A stretch of 64,000 nucleotides of DNA from an uncultured Lachnospiraceae bacterium (lineage in GTDB: Bacteria > Bacillota > Clostridia > Lachnospirales > Lachnospiraceae), in the NCBI GenBank assembly GCA_910588405.1, contig CAJUPT010000005.1, forward strand, positions 1 through 64,000, written 5' to 3'. Position 1 is the stretch's first letter; the number at the start of each line of letters is the position of its first letter. Position numbers and translations under genes: made by a program. A model generated the notes under the pieces. It was not told the DNA's origin, did no database searches, and saw only the letters and a program-made list of their open reading frames with translations. Below are positions 35,121 through 42,961 of the stretch, in pieces.

Positions 35121-35507
35121 ATGATATTAGTAATTGGAGGCGCTTTTCAGGGAAAACTGGAATATGTCCGGAAAACCTTTGCGGCAGGCACAGGCGCTGT
35201 GGCGGAGGGGGAGAGCTGTACGTTGGAGGAAATCCGGGAAGCGGCGGTGCTCAATCATTTTCATCTGCTGGTAAAACGGCTGGTAGAGAAGGGGGAGGAC
35301 CCTCATGAAATGGCGAGAAAAATGCTGGAAGTCAATCCGGAATTGATTGTTATCAGCAACGAGCTGGGCTACGGCGTGGTGCCGGTGACGCCGTTTGACA
35401 GGGCATACCGGGAAGCGGCCGGAAGGGTCTGCTGTGAGCTGGCGGCCCGTGCGGCAGAGGTACACCGGGTGGTATGCGGATTGGGGCAGATAATTAAAGC
35501 CGGGTAA
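35121..35507 (+). CDS. Short CobU-like protein with altered P-loop
   Basis: A 128-aa paralog of CobU embedded in the same operon. The opening ILVIGGAFQGKLEYV occupies the place of the CobU P-loop but lacks the final Ser/Thr after Lys, and ISNELGYGVVPVTPFDR matches the CobU segment that follows the catalytic core. About 50 residues of the normal enzyme, including the R-H-x-x-R guanylylation region, are missing. It may be a regulatory or partial-function partner of CobU; other clostridial cob operons are known to carry such a gene, but its reaction is not established. Confidence 0.7.
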   Translation: MILVIGGAFQGKLEYVRKTFAAGTGAVAEGESCTLEEIREAAVLNHFHLLVKRLVEKGEDPHEMARKMLEVNPELIVISNELGYGVVPVTPFDRAYREAAGRVCCELAARAAEVHRVVCGLGQIIKAG

Positions 35508-35583
35508 GCGCGTTTTCAGCATATTTTTTCGGATACTTCATTATAATTTGTCAACAGATTCACATTATAAATAATGGTTTATC

Positions 35584-35637
35584 ATTTGACAGATAGAAAT
35601 GCCTTTATGTATTTGACAGATGAGGATGCTCTTATGG
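35584..35637 (+). repeat. 27-bp tandem repeat in the gap before cobC
   Basis: Two adjacent copies of ATTTGACAGAT...ATGC...TTATG with several differences, each containing a TTGACA box. It could supply a weak internal promoter for cobC onward, but no good -10 is placed correctly. Confidence 0.4.
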
Positions 35638-35663
35638 AGTAAGTATGACAGAAAGAGGAATGT

Positions 35664-36260
35664 ATGACATTGAAACTGGCGTTGATCCGCCATGGAAAAA
35701 CCTTCGGGAATACCCAGGGGAGATATATCGGGACAACCGATGAACCGTTATGCCAGGAAGGCATTGACGCGCTGCAGGAAAAGGCAGCGGATTATCCGGC
35801 GGCGGAGATTGTATTTTCCAGTCCCATGAAGCGGTGCGTGCAGACGGCTGAAATTCTGTATCCGGCTTTGGAGCCTTATGTGCTGGCAGACTTCCGGGAA
35901 TGTGATTTCGGGGAGTTCGAGAATAAAAATTATAAGGAGTTGTCGGGAAATCCGGCCTATCAGGCCTGGGTTGACAGCGGCGGAACACTGGCATTTCCGA
36001 ATGGCGAGAGCCGGGAGCAGGTGACGGAGAGGACGGTCAGGGCTTTCCTGCAGATGCTTATGGCCTGCCGGGAAAAGCAGGTTACACAGGCGGCGCTGGT
36101 GGCTCACGGCGGTACGATTATGACGATTATGGAGCAGTTTGCCGTTCCGAAAAAGAATTATTATGACTGGCAGGTGAAAAACGGCTGCGGTTTTTTAACA
36201 GAGGTAAAAGAAGAACATGAAAGTATCACTATTAGCGTTATTGCTGGGATTTCTCCTTGA
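35664..36260 (+). CDS. cobC: Alpha-ribazole-5'-phosphate phosphatase (histidine phosphatase family)
   Basis: A 198-aa phosphoglycerate-mutase-type phosphatase. The catalytic motif is LIRHGKTFGNTQGRY with the phosphoryl-accepting His, the second Arg is in SPMKRCVQTAE, the acid in CDFGEFENKN and the second His in LVAHGGTIMTIM. Position in operon II supports the cobalamin role. The cbiB start lies 44 bp inside its 3' end. Confidence 0.87.
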   Translation: MTLKLALIRHGKTFGNTQGRYIGTTDEPLCQEGIDALQEKAADYPAAEIVFSSPMKRCVQTAEILYPALEPYVLADFRECDFGEFENKNYKELSGNPAYQAWVDSGGTLAFPNGESREQVTERTVRAFLQMLMACREKQVTQAALVAHGGTIMTIMEQFAVPKKNYYDWQVKNGCGFLTEVKEEHESITISVIAGISP

Positions 36261-37185
36261 CCTGGCAGTGGGCGACCCCCATTGGATGTGGCATCCTATC
36301 AGAGCCATAGGGGGGCTGATTACGTGGTGGGAGAATATTTTGCGGAAAATTTTTCCCAGGACAAAGACGGGAGAGCTGGCTGGCGGCGTGGTTCTGGTGG
36401 TTATGGTGACGGGGATTACCACGGCCGTGGCGGCAGGCATCCTGGCGGCGGTGCAGTGGGTGGGCTGGTGGCTCCGCCTTGTGGTGGAGACCATGATGTG
36501 CTACCAGATTTTGGCCACCAGAGCGCTGAAGGATGAGAGCATGAAGGTGTATGACGCCCTGAAGACTGGCGATGTGGGCGCAGGCCGGCAGGCGGTGTCC
36601 ATGATTGTGGGCCGGGATACGGACCGGCTGGACGCCGAGGGCGTGACGAAAGCTGCGGTGGAGACCGTGGCGGAAAATACCTCCGACGGCATCATCGCCC
36701 CCATGCTGTATATGTTAATCGGCGGAGCCGCGCTGGGATTTTTTTATAAGGCCGTGAATACCATGGATTCCATGGTAGGCTACAAGAATGACAAATATTT
36801 GTATTTTGGCCGGGCGGCGGCGCTGTTTGACGACGTGCTGAATTATATCCCTGCCAGGGTATCCGCTTATATGATGATATTGGCATCCTCTTTTTGCGGC
36901 CTGGACGGAAAACATGCTATTGAGATTTATAAAAGAGACCGGTATAACCATGCCAGCCCCAATTCCGCCCACACGGAGGCGGTAATGGCCGGGGCTTTAC
37001 ATGTGCAGCTGGCCGGCGACGCCTGGTATTTCGGCGTTTTGCATGAGAAGAAAACAATCGGCGACCCGGACAGGGCGGTGGTCTGCGACGACATCCCGCT
37101 GGCGAACCGTTTGCTATATATGACGGCAACGATTTCTCTGGTGATTTTCGGACTTGTGAAAGGATTGCTGATATTGTTATTTTAA
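36217..37185 (+). CDS. cbiB: Adenosylcobinamide-phosphate synthase
   Basis: Membrane enzyme (322 aa) that attaches aminopropanol phosphate to adenosylcobyric acid. GFLLDLAVGDPHWMWHPIRA is the family start, followed by AVETVAENTSDGIIAPMLY, NTMDSMVGYKNDKY and NSAHTEAVMAGAL. Several membrane segments lie between these. It overlaps cobC by 44 bp and is followed after 16 bp by cobD. Confidence 0.93.
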   Translation: MKVSLLALLLGFLLDLAVGDPHWMWHPIRAIGGLITWWENILRKIFPRTKTGELAGGVVLVVMVTGITTAVAAGILAAVQWVGWWLRLVVETMMCYQILATRALKDESMKVYDALKTGDVGAGRQAVSMIVGRDTDRLDAEGVTKAAVETVAENTSDGIIAPMLYMLIGGAALGFFYKAVNTMDSMVGYKNDKYLYFGRAAALFDDVLNYIPARVSAYMMILASSFCGLDGKHAIEIYKRDRYNHASPNSAHTEAVMAGALHVQLAGDAWYFGVLHEKKTIGDPDRAVVCDDIPLANRLLYMTATISLVIFGLVKGLLILLF

Positions 37186-37201
37186 TGGAAGGAATACAAC
37201 G

Positions 37202-38251
37202 ATGCAAAAGCATGGAGGAGATATCTACCAGAGGGAGTACCGGCTGGATTTCAGCGTAAATGTGAATCCTCTGGGAACACCCGAACGGGTGATAGAGGCG
37301 GCCTGCGAGGGCATCCGCCACAGTGACCGGTATCCGGACGTGGAGTGTAGAAAGCTGCGGGCAAAGCTGGCCCGGGCCGAGGAGGTTTCCGAAGAACAGA
37401 TTGTCTTTGGAAACGGAGCGGCCGACCTGATTTTTGCTCTGGCTCTGGCGAATCGGCCGAAAAACGTACTGCTTCCCGCCCCTACCTTTGCGGAATACGA
37501 GCAGGCGGTGCGGATGGCCGGAGGGCAGGTGACTTATTATGAGCTGTCAGAGACAGAAGGGTTTCTGCTGGATGAGCGGATCATCGGGCACATCACAACG
37601 GATGTGGACATGCTGTTTCTGTGCAATCCCAATAACCCTACCGGCCTGCCGCTGAAAAAAGCGCTGGTGTTACGGATTCTGGAGCAGTGCGCCGCCTGCG
37701 GTACGCTGCTGGTGGTGGACGAGTGCTTTAATGAATTTCTGGATGCGCCGGAGGAGTATTCCGTGAAGGAATATATAGACCGGTTTCCCGGACTGTTTAT
37801 TCTGAAAGCCTTTACCAAGGTTTACGCCATGGCCGGGCTGAGGCTGGGCTATGGGTTTTCTTCCGATTCAGAGCTGCTTGCCCGTATGGGCGAGATGCGC
37901 CAGCCATGGAATGTGTCGATTCCGGCTCAGTACGCAGGCGTGGCGGCGCTGGATGAGACGGAGTATGTCAGCCGGTGCAAGACCATGCTGGCGGGGGAGC
38001 GGGATTATCTGAAAGCCGGGCTTAAGCATATGGGCTTTACCGTCTATGACTCTCAGGCCAATTATATTTTTTTTCGGGCGTGGCCGGGGCTGTACCAGGC
38101 GATGGCAGAGCAGGGCATTCTGATCCGGGACTGCGGCAACTATGTGGGACTTTCGGAAGGTTATTTCCGCATTGCGGTAAAAACTCATGAGGAAAATACG
38201 GAGCTGATTCATACCATGGAGGAAACTGTTGGAAAATGGAAAAGGCAATGA
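37202..38251 (+). CDS. cobD: L-threonine-O-3-phosphate decarboxylase
   Basis: PLP enzyme of the class I aminotransferase fold (349 aa) that makes aminopropanol phosphate for the linker. LDFSVNVNPLGTPE and the FLCNPNNPTGLPL region match the family. The PLP lysine is in LKAFTKVYAMAGLRLGYG and the phosphate-binding Arg is close behind. It precedes cbiP with a 20-bp gap. The histidinol-phosphate aminotransferase alternative is less likely in this operon. Confidence 0.92.
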   Translation: MQKHGGDIYQREYRLDFSVNVNPLGTPERVIEAACEGIRHSDRYPDVECRKLRAKLARAEEVSEEQIVFGNGAADLIFALALANRPKNVLLPAPTFAEYEQAVRMAGGQVTYYELSETEGFLLDERIIGHITTDVDMLFLCNPNNPTGLPLKKALVLRILEQCAACGTLLVVDECFNEFLDAPEEYSVKEYIDRFPGLFILKAFTKVYAMAGLRLGYGFSSDSELLARMGEMRQPWNVSIPAQYAGVAALDETEYVSRCKTMLAGERDYLKAGLKHMGFTVYDSQANYIFFRAWPGLYQAMAEQGILIRDCGNYVGLSEGYFRIAVKTHEENTELIHTMEETVGKWKRQ

Positions 38252-38271
38252 ATGGAGGAGGTCAAGAGAAA

Positions 38272-39792
38272 ATGGCAAAGGCAATCATGATTCAGGGCAC
38301 CATGTCAAACGCCGGAAAGAGCCTGCTGTGCGCCGGGCTGTGCCGGATTTTCATGCAGGACGGCTATAAGGTGGCTCCGTTCAAGGCCCAGAATATGGCG
38401 CTGAATTCCTTTATCACCGAGGAAGGGCTGGAAATGGGCCGGGCCCAGGTGATGCAGGCCGAGGCGGCGGGAATCAAGCCCTCGGTTCTGATGAATCCGG
38501 TCCTGTTAAAGCCCACCAACGACACAGGCTCCCAGGTGATTGTAAACGGCGAGGTGCGGGGCAATATGAGCGCCCGCGAGTATTTTGCCTACAAACCCAG
38601 GCTGGTGGAGGATGTGATGAAAGCCTACAATCAGCTGGCTGAGGAAAATGATATTATCGTCATCGAGGGTGCCGGAAGCCCGGTGGAAATTAATCTGAAA
38701 GCGGAGGACGGCTTTGTCAATATGGGCATGGCGAAGCTGGCAAAGGCACCGGTGCTTCTGGTGGGAGACATCGACCGGGGCGGCGTTTTTGCCCAGCTGA
38801 TCGGCACGGCCATGCTGCTGGACGAGGATGAGAAGCCCTATCTGAAGGGTCTGATTATCAATAAGTTCCGGGGGGATAAAACCATTCTGGACCCAGGTAT
38901 CCCGATGCTGGAAGAAAGAAGCGGCGTTCCCGTGGTGGGCGTGGCCCCTTATCTGAATATCGAGGTGGAGGATGAGGACAGCCTGACGGAGCGATTTTCC
39001 GGCAGCCAGGAGGTGGGGATCATCGACATCGCGGTGATTCGGATTCCCAGGATTTCCAATTTTACGGATTTCAATCCTTTTGAGAGTATGGAAGGGGTGT
39101 CCCTCCGGTATGTGCGCCATGTGTCGGAGCTGAAAAATCCGGATATGATTATCCTGCCCGGTACAAAAAACACGATGGAGGACCTGCTCTGGATGCGGCA
39201 GAACGGCATGGAGACGGCGATTTTGAAAGCGGCGTCCCAGGGGAAGATTATTTTTGGCGTATGCGGCGGTTATCAGATGCTGGGAGATACCTTAAGCGAC
39301 CCGCTGGGCGTGGAGGTCGGAGGTTCTATCAACGGCATGGGGCTGATTCCCATGGATACGGTGTTTGAGGAAGGAAAGACACGCACCCGGGTAACGGGAA
39401 CCTTCGGACAGGTGACGGGGCCTTTAAAGGAGCTTTCCGGAGAATATCTGGAAGGGTATGAAATTCATATGGGGACGACCACGCTGAAGGAAGGGGCGGA
39501 GCCGATGACTACCATCGAGGACTTTGTGGCAAAATCGGGGCAGACGGCGGACGGCGCCCAGGCGGCCAATGTGTACGGTACTTATGTCCACGGCGTATTT
39601 GATAAGGAAGGCGTGGCGAAGGCGGTGATTACTGCCATTGCCAGAGAGAAGGGTATCGACGCTTCGGAGATTACCGGCGTGGACTTCCAGGCGTTTAAGG
39701 AAACCCAGTATGATATTCTGGCGGCTTCTCTGCGGGAGCATTTTGATATGGAGCGGATTTACCGGATTCTGGAGGAAGGGATGCCGGAGTAG
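38272..39792 (+). CDS. cbiP: Cobyric acid synthase
   Basis: Amidates side chains b, d, e and g of adenosylcobyrinic acid a,c-diamide (506 aa). MIQGTMSNAGKSLLCAGL is the ATP loop and FKAQNMALNSFIT is diagnostic. The glutamine amidotransferase part carries Cys in GVCGGYQMLG and His in GTYVHGVFD. The start at MAKAIMIQ was chosen after GGAGG; 12 upstream in-frame codons overlap the end of cobD. Confidence 0.94.
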   Translation: MAKAIMIQGTMSNAGKSLLCAGLCRIFMQDGYKVAPFKAQNMALNSFITEEGLEMGRAQVMQAEAAGIKPSVLMNPVLLKPTNDTGSQVIVNGEVRGNMSAREYFAYKPRLVEDVMKAYNQLAEENDIIVIEGAGSPVEINLKAEDGFVNMGMAKLAKAPVLLVGDIDRGGVFAQLIGTAMLLDEDEKPYLKGLIINKFRGDKTILDPGIPMLEERSGVPVVGVAPYLNIEVEDEDSLTERFSGSQEVGIIDIAVIRIPRISNFTDFNPFESMEGVSLRYVRHVSELKNPDMIILPGTKNTMEDLLWMRQNGMETAILKAASQGKIIFGVCGGYQMLGDTLSDPLGVEVGGSINGMGLIPMDTVFEEGKTRTRVTGTFGQVTGPLKELSGEYLEGYEIHMGTTTLKEGAEPMTTIEDFVAKSGQTADGAQAANVYGTYVHGVFDKEGVAKAVITAIAREKGIDASEITGVDFQAFKETQYDILAASLREHFDMERIYRILEEGMPE

Positions 39793-39814
39793 AGCATTGC
39801 GGCGGTGTTTGATT

Positions 39815-40048
39815 ATGCTGAAAAAGTTGAATTACATCTTGAATATTTTGATTGGTGCTTTGATCGGAAATTTTATAGGGCAGGGAGCATACGATTTTTG
39901 GGATTACAGGGCGCATCCCGGTTTATATGCGATGCGGTCTGCTCCGTGGTACACAGGTATATTCGTGCGAGGGATATTTACCATTGCCGTTTTGATCGTT
40001 GTGGTTATAATAAAGCTGGTGGTTCGGAACAGATTAAAAAGACAATAA
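39815..40048 (+). CDS. Small two-segment membrane protein
   Basis: A 77-aa protein with hydrophobic helices at about residues 6-20 and 50-68, separated by an aromatic loop (YDFWDYRAHPGLYAMRSAPWY), and a basic tail. It begins 23 bp after cbiP. Similar small proteins are common in Clostridia and have no known role; nothing ties it to cobalamin beyond its location. Confidence 0.65.
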   Translation: MLKKLNYILNILIGALIGNFIGQGAYDFWDYRAHPGLYAMRSAPWYTGIFVRGIFTIAVLIVVVIIKLVVRNRLKRQ

Positions 40049-40148
40049 AATCCTGGGGAATACACCATTTCTGTGTGTCGAGAAGAACGTTACTGGTCAT
40101 GAGATAAATCGTAGCAAAATCGAAATTGATTTAGGAGGTATATGGAAT

Positions 40149-40790
40149 ATGAAAGTAGAATTAGAAAACGTACTGCCAATGGAAATAGAAAAAAGAAGCT
40201 TTGAGATCATCACCCAGGAGCTGGGCGGCCGGAAGCTTGATCAGGACAAGGAGCTGATTATCAAGCGGTGCATCCATACCAGCGCCGATTTCGAGTATGC
40301 GGATTCTCTCTGCTTTTCCCCGGATGTGGTGGAAAAGGCGATGGAAGCGATTAAAAAAGGCGCCTGCATCGTGACCGATACCCAGATGGCAAAATCCGGC
40401 ATCAATAAGCGGGCACTGGCCAGATACGGCGGAGAGGTATACTGTTTCGTGGCCGACGAGGACGTGGCACAGGCGGCGAAGGAGAACGGCACCACCCGCT
40501 CCACGGCGAATATCGACAAGGCGGCGGCGCTGAATAAACCACTGGTTTTCGCCATCGGCAACGCTCCTACGGCGCTGGTACGGATTTATGAGCTGGTGCA
40601 GGAGGGAAGACTGAAGCCGGAGCTGGTGATCGGCGTGCCTGTGGGTTTTGTGAATGTGGTGCAGTCGAAGGAGCTGATTATGGAGACGGAGACGCCCTAT
40701 ATCGTGGCCAGAGGCCGGAAGGGCGGCAGCAATATTGCGGCTTGTATTTGTAATGCGCTGATGTATATGATTGATGACAGGAGGGATTGA
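40149..40790 (+). CDS. cbiC: Cobalt-precorrin-8 methylmutase
   Basis: Moves the C11 methyl to C12, forming cobyrinic acid (213 aa). IEKRSFEIITQELG and the catalytic-His region IIKRCIHTSADFEYADSL are signatures, as are VTDTQMAKSGI and GNAPTALVRIYEL. Last gene of operon II; it has its own AGGAGG. It is out of order relative to cbiD-T, as expected for an operon split into two. Confidence 0.94.
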   Translation: MKVELENVLPMEIEKRSFEIITQELGGRKLDQDKELIIKRCIHTSADFEYADSLCFSPDVVEKAMEAIKKGACIVTDTQMAKSGINKRALARYGGEVYCFVADEDVAQAAKENGTTRSTANIDKAAALNKPLVFAIGNAPTALVRIYELVQEGRLKPELVIGVPVGFVNVVQSKELIMETETPYIVARGRKGGSNIAACICNALMYMIDDRRD

Positions 40791-40835
40791 GGAAACTATT
40801 ATTGCCGGGGTATATATGTTATATCGAAATGGGGA

Positions 40836-40877
40836 TATGCCGTTGCGTAAAAAGAATATGCGTGACGGCGTATTTTT
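40836..40877 (+). terminator. Terminator of operon II, left copy of a direct repeat
   Basis: A 14-bp stem (TATGCCGTTGCGTA with TATGCGTGACGGCGTA) and T5. The hairpin and about 55 bp after it recur at 42004-42095 beyond the toxin-antitoxin genes. Confidence 0.85.
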
Positions 40878-40958
40878 GTGCGGTAATCTTTTTATGCTGC
40901 TATTCTGACCGAAAATAAACCACCTATCTTAAATTTCACGTTAACCTGTTAAAGTTCA

Positions 40959-40987
40959 TTGTTATATCATTACAAATATGATACAAT
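40959..40987 (+). promoter_or_regulatory. Promoter candidate of the RelB/YafQ operon
   Basis: TTGTTA and TACAAT with a 17-bp spacer, 28 bp before the antitoxin start. Autorepression by the antitoxin is expected from the family. Confidence 0.55.
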
Positions 40988-41015
40988 AGCACTATAAAAT
41001 TAGTGGAGGTGCAAT

Positions 41016-41279
41016 ATGGCTACTTTGCAAATTCGCATTGATGATACATTGAAAAAACAAGCTGATACACTGTTTTCCAGCCTGGGGTTGGATACTTCGA
41101 CGGCGATTCGTATTTTTCTGAACGCATCTGTTGAGAATGCGGGAATTCCATTTTCCGTAAGGCATAAAGAAATTCCTTTTTCGCTTCAGGAAGCTGTTTA
41201 TGACAGCAGATTTCGCCAGAATCTCCACGGCCCTTTTGATAATGCCGAAGATGCGGTGGCCTCCATGCTGGAGGATTAG
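41016..41279 (+). CDS. RelB/DinJ-family antitoxin
   Basis: An 87-aa antitoxin. LQIRIDDTLKKQADTLF and LGLDTSTAIRIFLNASVENAGIPF are the ribbon-helix-helix DNA-binding start of RelB/DinJ proteins; the rest is the toxin-wrapping tail. It neutralises the YafQ-type toxin encoded 3 bp downstream and normally represses the operon. GGAGGTG precedes the start. Confidence 0.9.
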   Translation: MATLQIRIDDTLKKQADTLFSSLGLDTSTAIRIFLNASVENAGIPFSVRHKEIPFSLQEAVYDSRFRQNLHGPFDNAEDAVASMLED

Positions 41280-41282
41280 CTT

Positions 41283-41594
41283 ATGTATCAGATCGTTTAT
41301 ACGAACCGTATGAAGAAGGATGTCAGATTGATGAAAAAAAGAGGCAAGGATATAGGGAAACTTGTCAATATCCTTGCCTTGCTTGCAGGCGGCGATCCGT
41401 TGCCGGCTCAGTATAAAGACCATGCGTTAACCGGCAATCTGCAAGATTTCAGAGAATGCCATATAGAACCGGACTGGCTTCTTTTGTATCAGATTTATGA
41501 AAATACTCTGATTCTTTCGGCTACTGCAACCGGCAGCCATGCGGGTTTATTTGGGAAGCAAAAAATCATTCGGAAAAATTTGTATAACGCCTGA
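41283..41594 (+). CDS. YafQ/RelE-family mRNA interferase toxin
   Basis: A 103-aa RelE-fold toxin. YQIVYTNRMKKDVRLMKKRG, LPAQYKDHALTGNLQDFRECHIEPDW-type order (key residues Y-K-D-H-L-G, H-I-E-P-D-W-L-L-Y) and LILSATATGSHAGLFG match YafQ, with the catalytic His near the end in GSHAGLF. YafQ enzymes cut mRNA at the ribosome. Fully intact, so presumably active. Confidence 0.9.
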   Translation: MYQIVYTNRMKKDVRLMKKRGKDIGKLVNILALLAGGDPLPAQYKDHALTGNLQDFRECHIEPDWLLLYQIYENTLILSATATGSHAGLFGKQKIIRKNLYNA

Positions 41595-41618
41595 TTGTAA
41601 TATTTGGAGTTTTTATTT

Positions 41619-41945
41619 ATGACAGTCAATGTTCAAATATATAAAGGTCAGCTGCCGACAGAAGAACAGCGTATGGAAATAAGGGAGGCAGCGAAAAGAG
41701 AGCCTTGTTATGACGAAGATGCTCCGGAATTATCTCCGGAACAGATGCAGCGCTACAGGAAGGCGGCAATTGATAAAAAAGCAAAAGCAGCGGTTACTTT
41801 AGAATTTTCTAAAGAAAACATGGATAAAGCGTATTCTTTTGGAGAAGAGTATAGAATCGTACTGAGCCGTTTGTTAGAATTAGCCATGAATGATCAGGAT
41901 TTGGTTAGAAAGGCACATGCAGGAATCAGCGCGCTGAAACAGTAA
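41619..41945 (+). CDS. Uncharacterised protein downstream of the toxin
   Basis: A 108-aa, charged, mostly helical protein. The part QLPTEEQRMEIREAAKREP...DEDAPELSPEQMQRYRKA resembles the acidic linker and helix pattern of small antitoxin-like proteins, but no family is recognised. It begins 24 bp after the toxin and lies inside the repeat-bounded segment, so it travels with the module. It could be a third component or a remnant antitoxin. Confidence 0.6.
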   Translation: MTVNVQIYKGQLPTEEQRMEIREAAKREPCYDEDAPELSPEQMQRYRKAAIDKKAKAAVTLEFSKENMDKAYSFGEEYRIVLSRLLELAMNDQDLVRKAHAGISALKQ

Positions 41946-42003
41946 ATGGGCGTCAGGAGAAATTGAGAAAATGATAGTTGGCTGGATTATATGGGAATAC
42001 GAA

Positions 42004-42044
42004 TACGCCGTTACGCGAAAGAAATATGCGTGACGGCGTATTTT
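42004..42044 (+). terminator. Terminator, right copy of the direct repeat
   Basis: TACGCCGTTACGCG pairs with TATGCGTGACGGCGTA and is followed by T4. Related to the hairpin after cbiC. Confidence 0.8.
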
Positions 42045-42211
42045 CATGCCGTGATTTCACCATGCCGCTTATTCTTAATCAAAGTAAAGTCACCTGCTTT
42101 TGAATCATAGAAAGATACATTCACCGCCGAAAAAAGTTTTTCTTTTTTGCACGGAAATCCAATTCCCAATCGTTATATAGGTGTAAGGCATTTGAAAAAG
42201 GAGTATGTAAG

Positions 42212-42697
42212 ATGAAAGAGGATAAGATACGCGAGCTGGTGGAAACGTATTCGGATATGGTTATGAGGATTGCCTATCAGAACTGTTTTAATAAGTCCGA
42301 CAGCGAGGATATCACCCAGGAAGTTTTTATCAAACTGCTTGAAAACATGGAGCGGGTAAAGGACGACGAGGGTTATCTGAAAGCCTGGCTGATCCGGGTG
42401 ACGGTCAATCTGTGCAGGGATTACAATAAAAGCGCCTGGTATAAAAAAGTAAAAGGGTTCGACGGGAATGAATCGGAGATTCCGTGGGAGATGGAAGAAC
42501 TGAGTCTTTGGGAGGAACTGTCACAGCTGAAACCGGTTTATCGGAACATTATTTATCTTTATTATTATGAAGGCTACAAGGTTCATGAGATTGCCGGAAT
42601 TTTGAATCTGAGAGAAAATACGGTCAGCTCCCATCTGACCAGGGCAAGGAAAAAATTAAGGACAATTCTGGAAAGGGAGGGAAGGGTTTATGTCTGA
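42212..42697 (+). CDS. ECF-type RNA polymerase sigma factor
   Basis: A 161-aa sigma-70 family factor of the extracytoplasmic type. Region 2 includes MVMRIAYQNCFNKSDSEDI and QEVFIKLLENM; region 4 is the HTH KVHEIAGILNLRENTVSSHL. It is probably held by the membrane anti-sigma protein encoded downstream. Upstream sequence (GAAATCC...CGTTATATAGGTG) is conserved in the broken duplicate at 56024 and may be its own promoter. An 8-bp overlap with a short ORF (MSDRKKRIGQGVAEL) suggests the original anti-sigma start was there. Confidence 0.9.
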   Translation: MKEDKIRELVETYSDMVMRIAYQNCFNKSDSEDITQEVFIKLLENMERVKDDEGYLKAWLIRVTVNLCRDYNKSAWYKKVKGFDGNESEIPWEMEELSLWEELSQLKPVYRNIIYLYYYEGYKVHEIAGILNLRENTVSSHLTRARKKLRTILEREGRVYV

Positions 42698-42720
42698 CAG
42701 GAAGAAGAGGATAGGGCAAG

Positions 42721-42944
42721 GAGTTGCGGAACTGTAAAAACAGCAACGTACCGGACAAACCCCGGGAGGATTTACTGACGCATTTGCGGCAGGAAATTCT
42801 CCCAGATCCAGGGGGCTTGGGAGGGGAGTTGCGGAACTGTAAAAACAGCAACGTACCGGACAAACCCCGGGAGGATTTACTGACGCATTTGCGGCAGGAA
42901 ATTCTCCCAGATCCAGGGGGCTTGGGAGGGGAGTTGCGGAACTA
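42721..42944 (+). repeat. Two tandem 105-bp repeats between sigma and anti-sigma genes
   Basis: Two full units that look identical, starting at 42721 and 42826, plus 14 bp of a third. A related unit lies at 25707-25905. The 105-bp period keeps one frame open, which reads NVPDKPREDLLTHLRQEIL in each unit. Internal inverted repeats (GGGAGGATTT/AAATTCTCCC and CTGT/ACAG) give it a foldable structure. Confidence 0.9.
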
Positions 42945-42961
42945 ATTTGGAGGTGAAACAT

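Noticed and set aside
42656..42961. Minus-strand repeat-coded frame opposite the 105-bp repeats
   Set aside because: It exists only because the repeat length is a multiple of three; no start signal.
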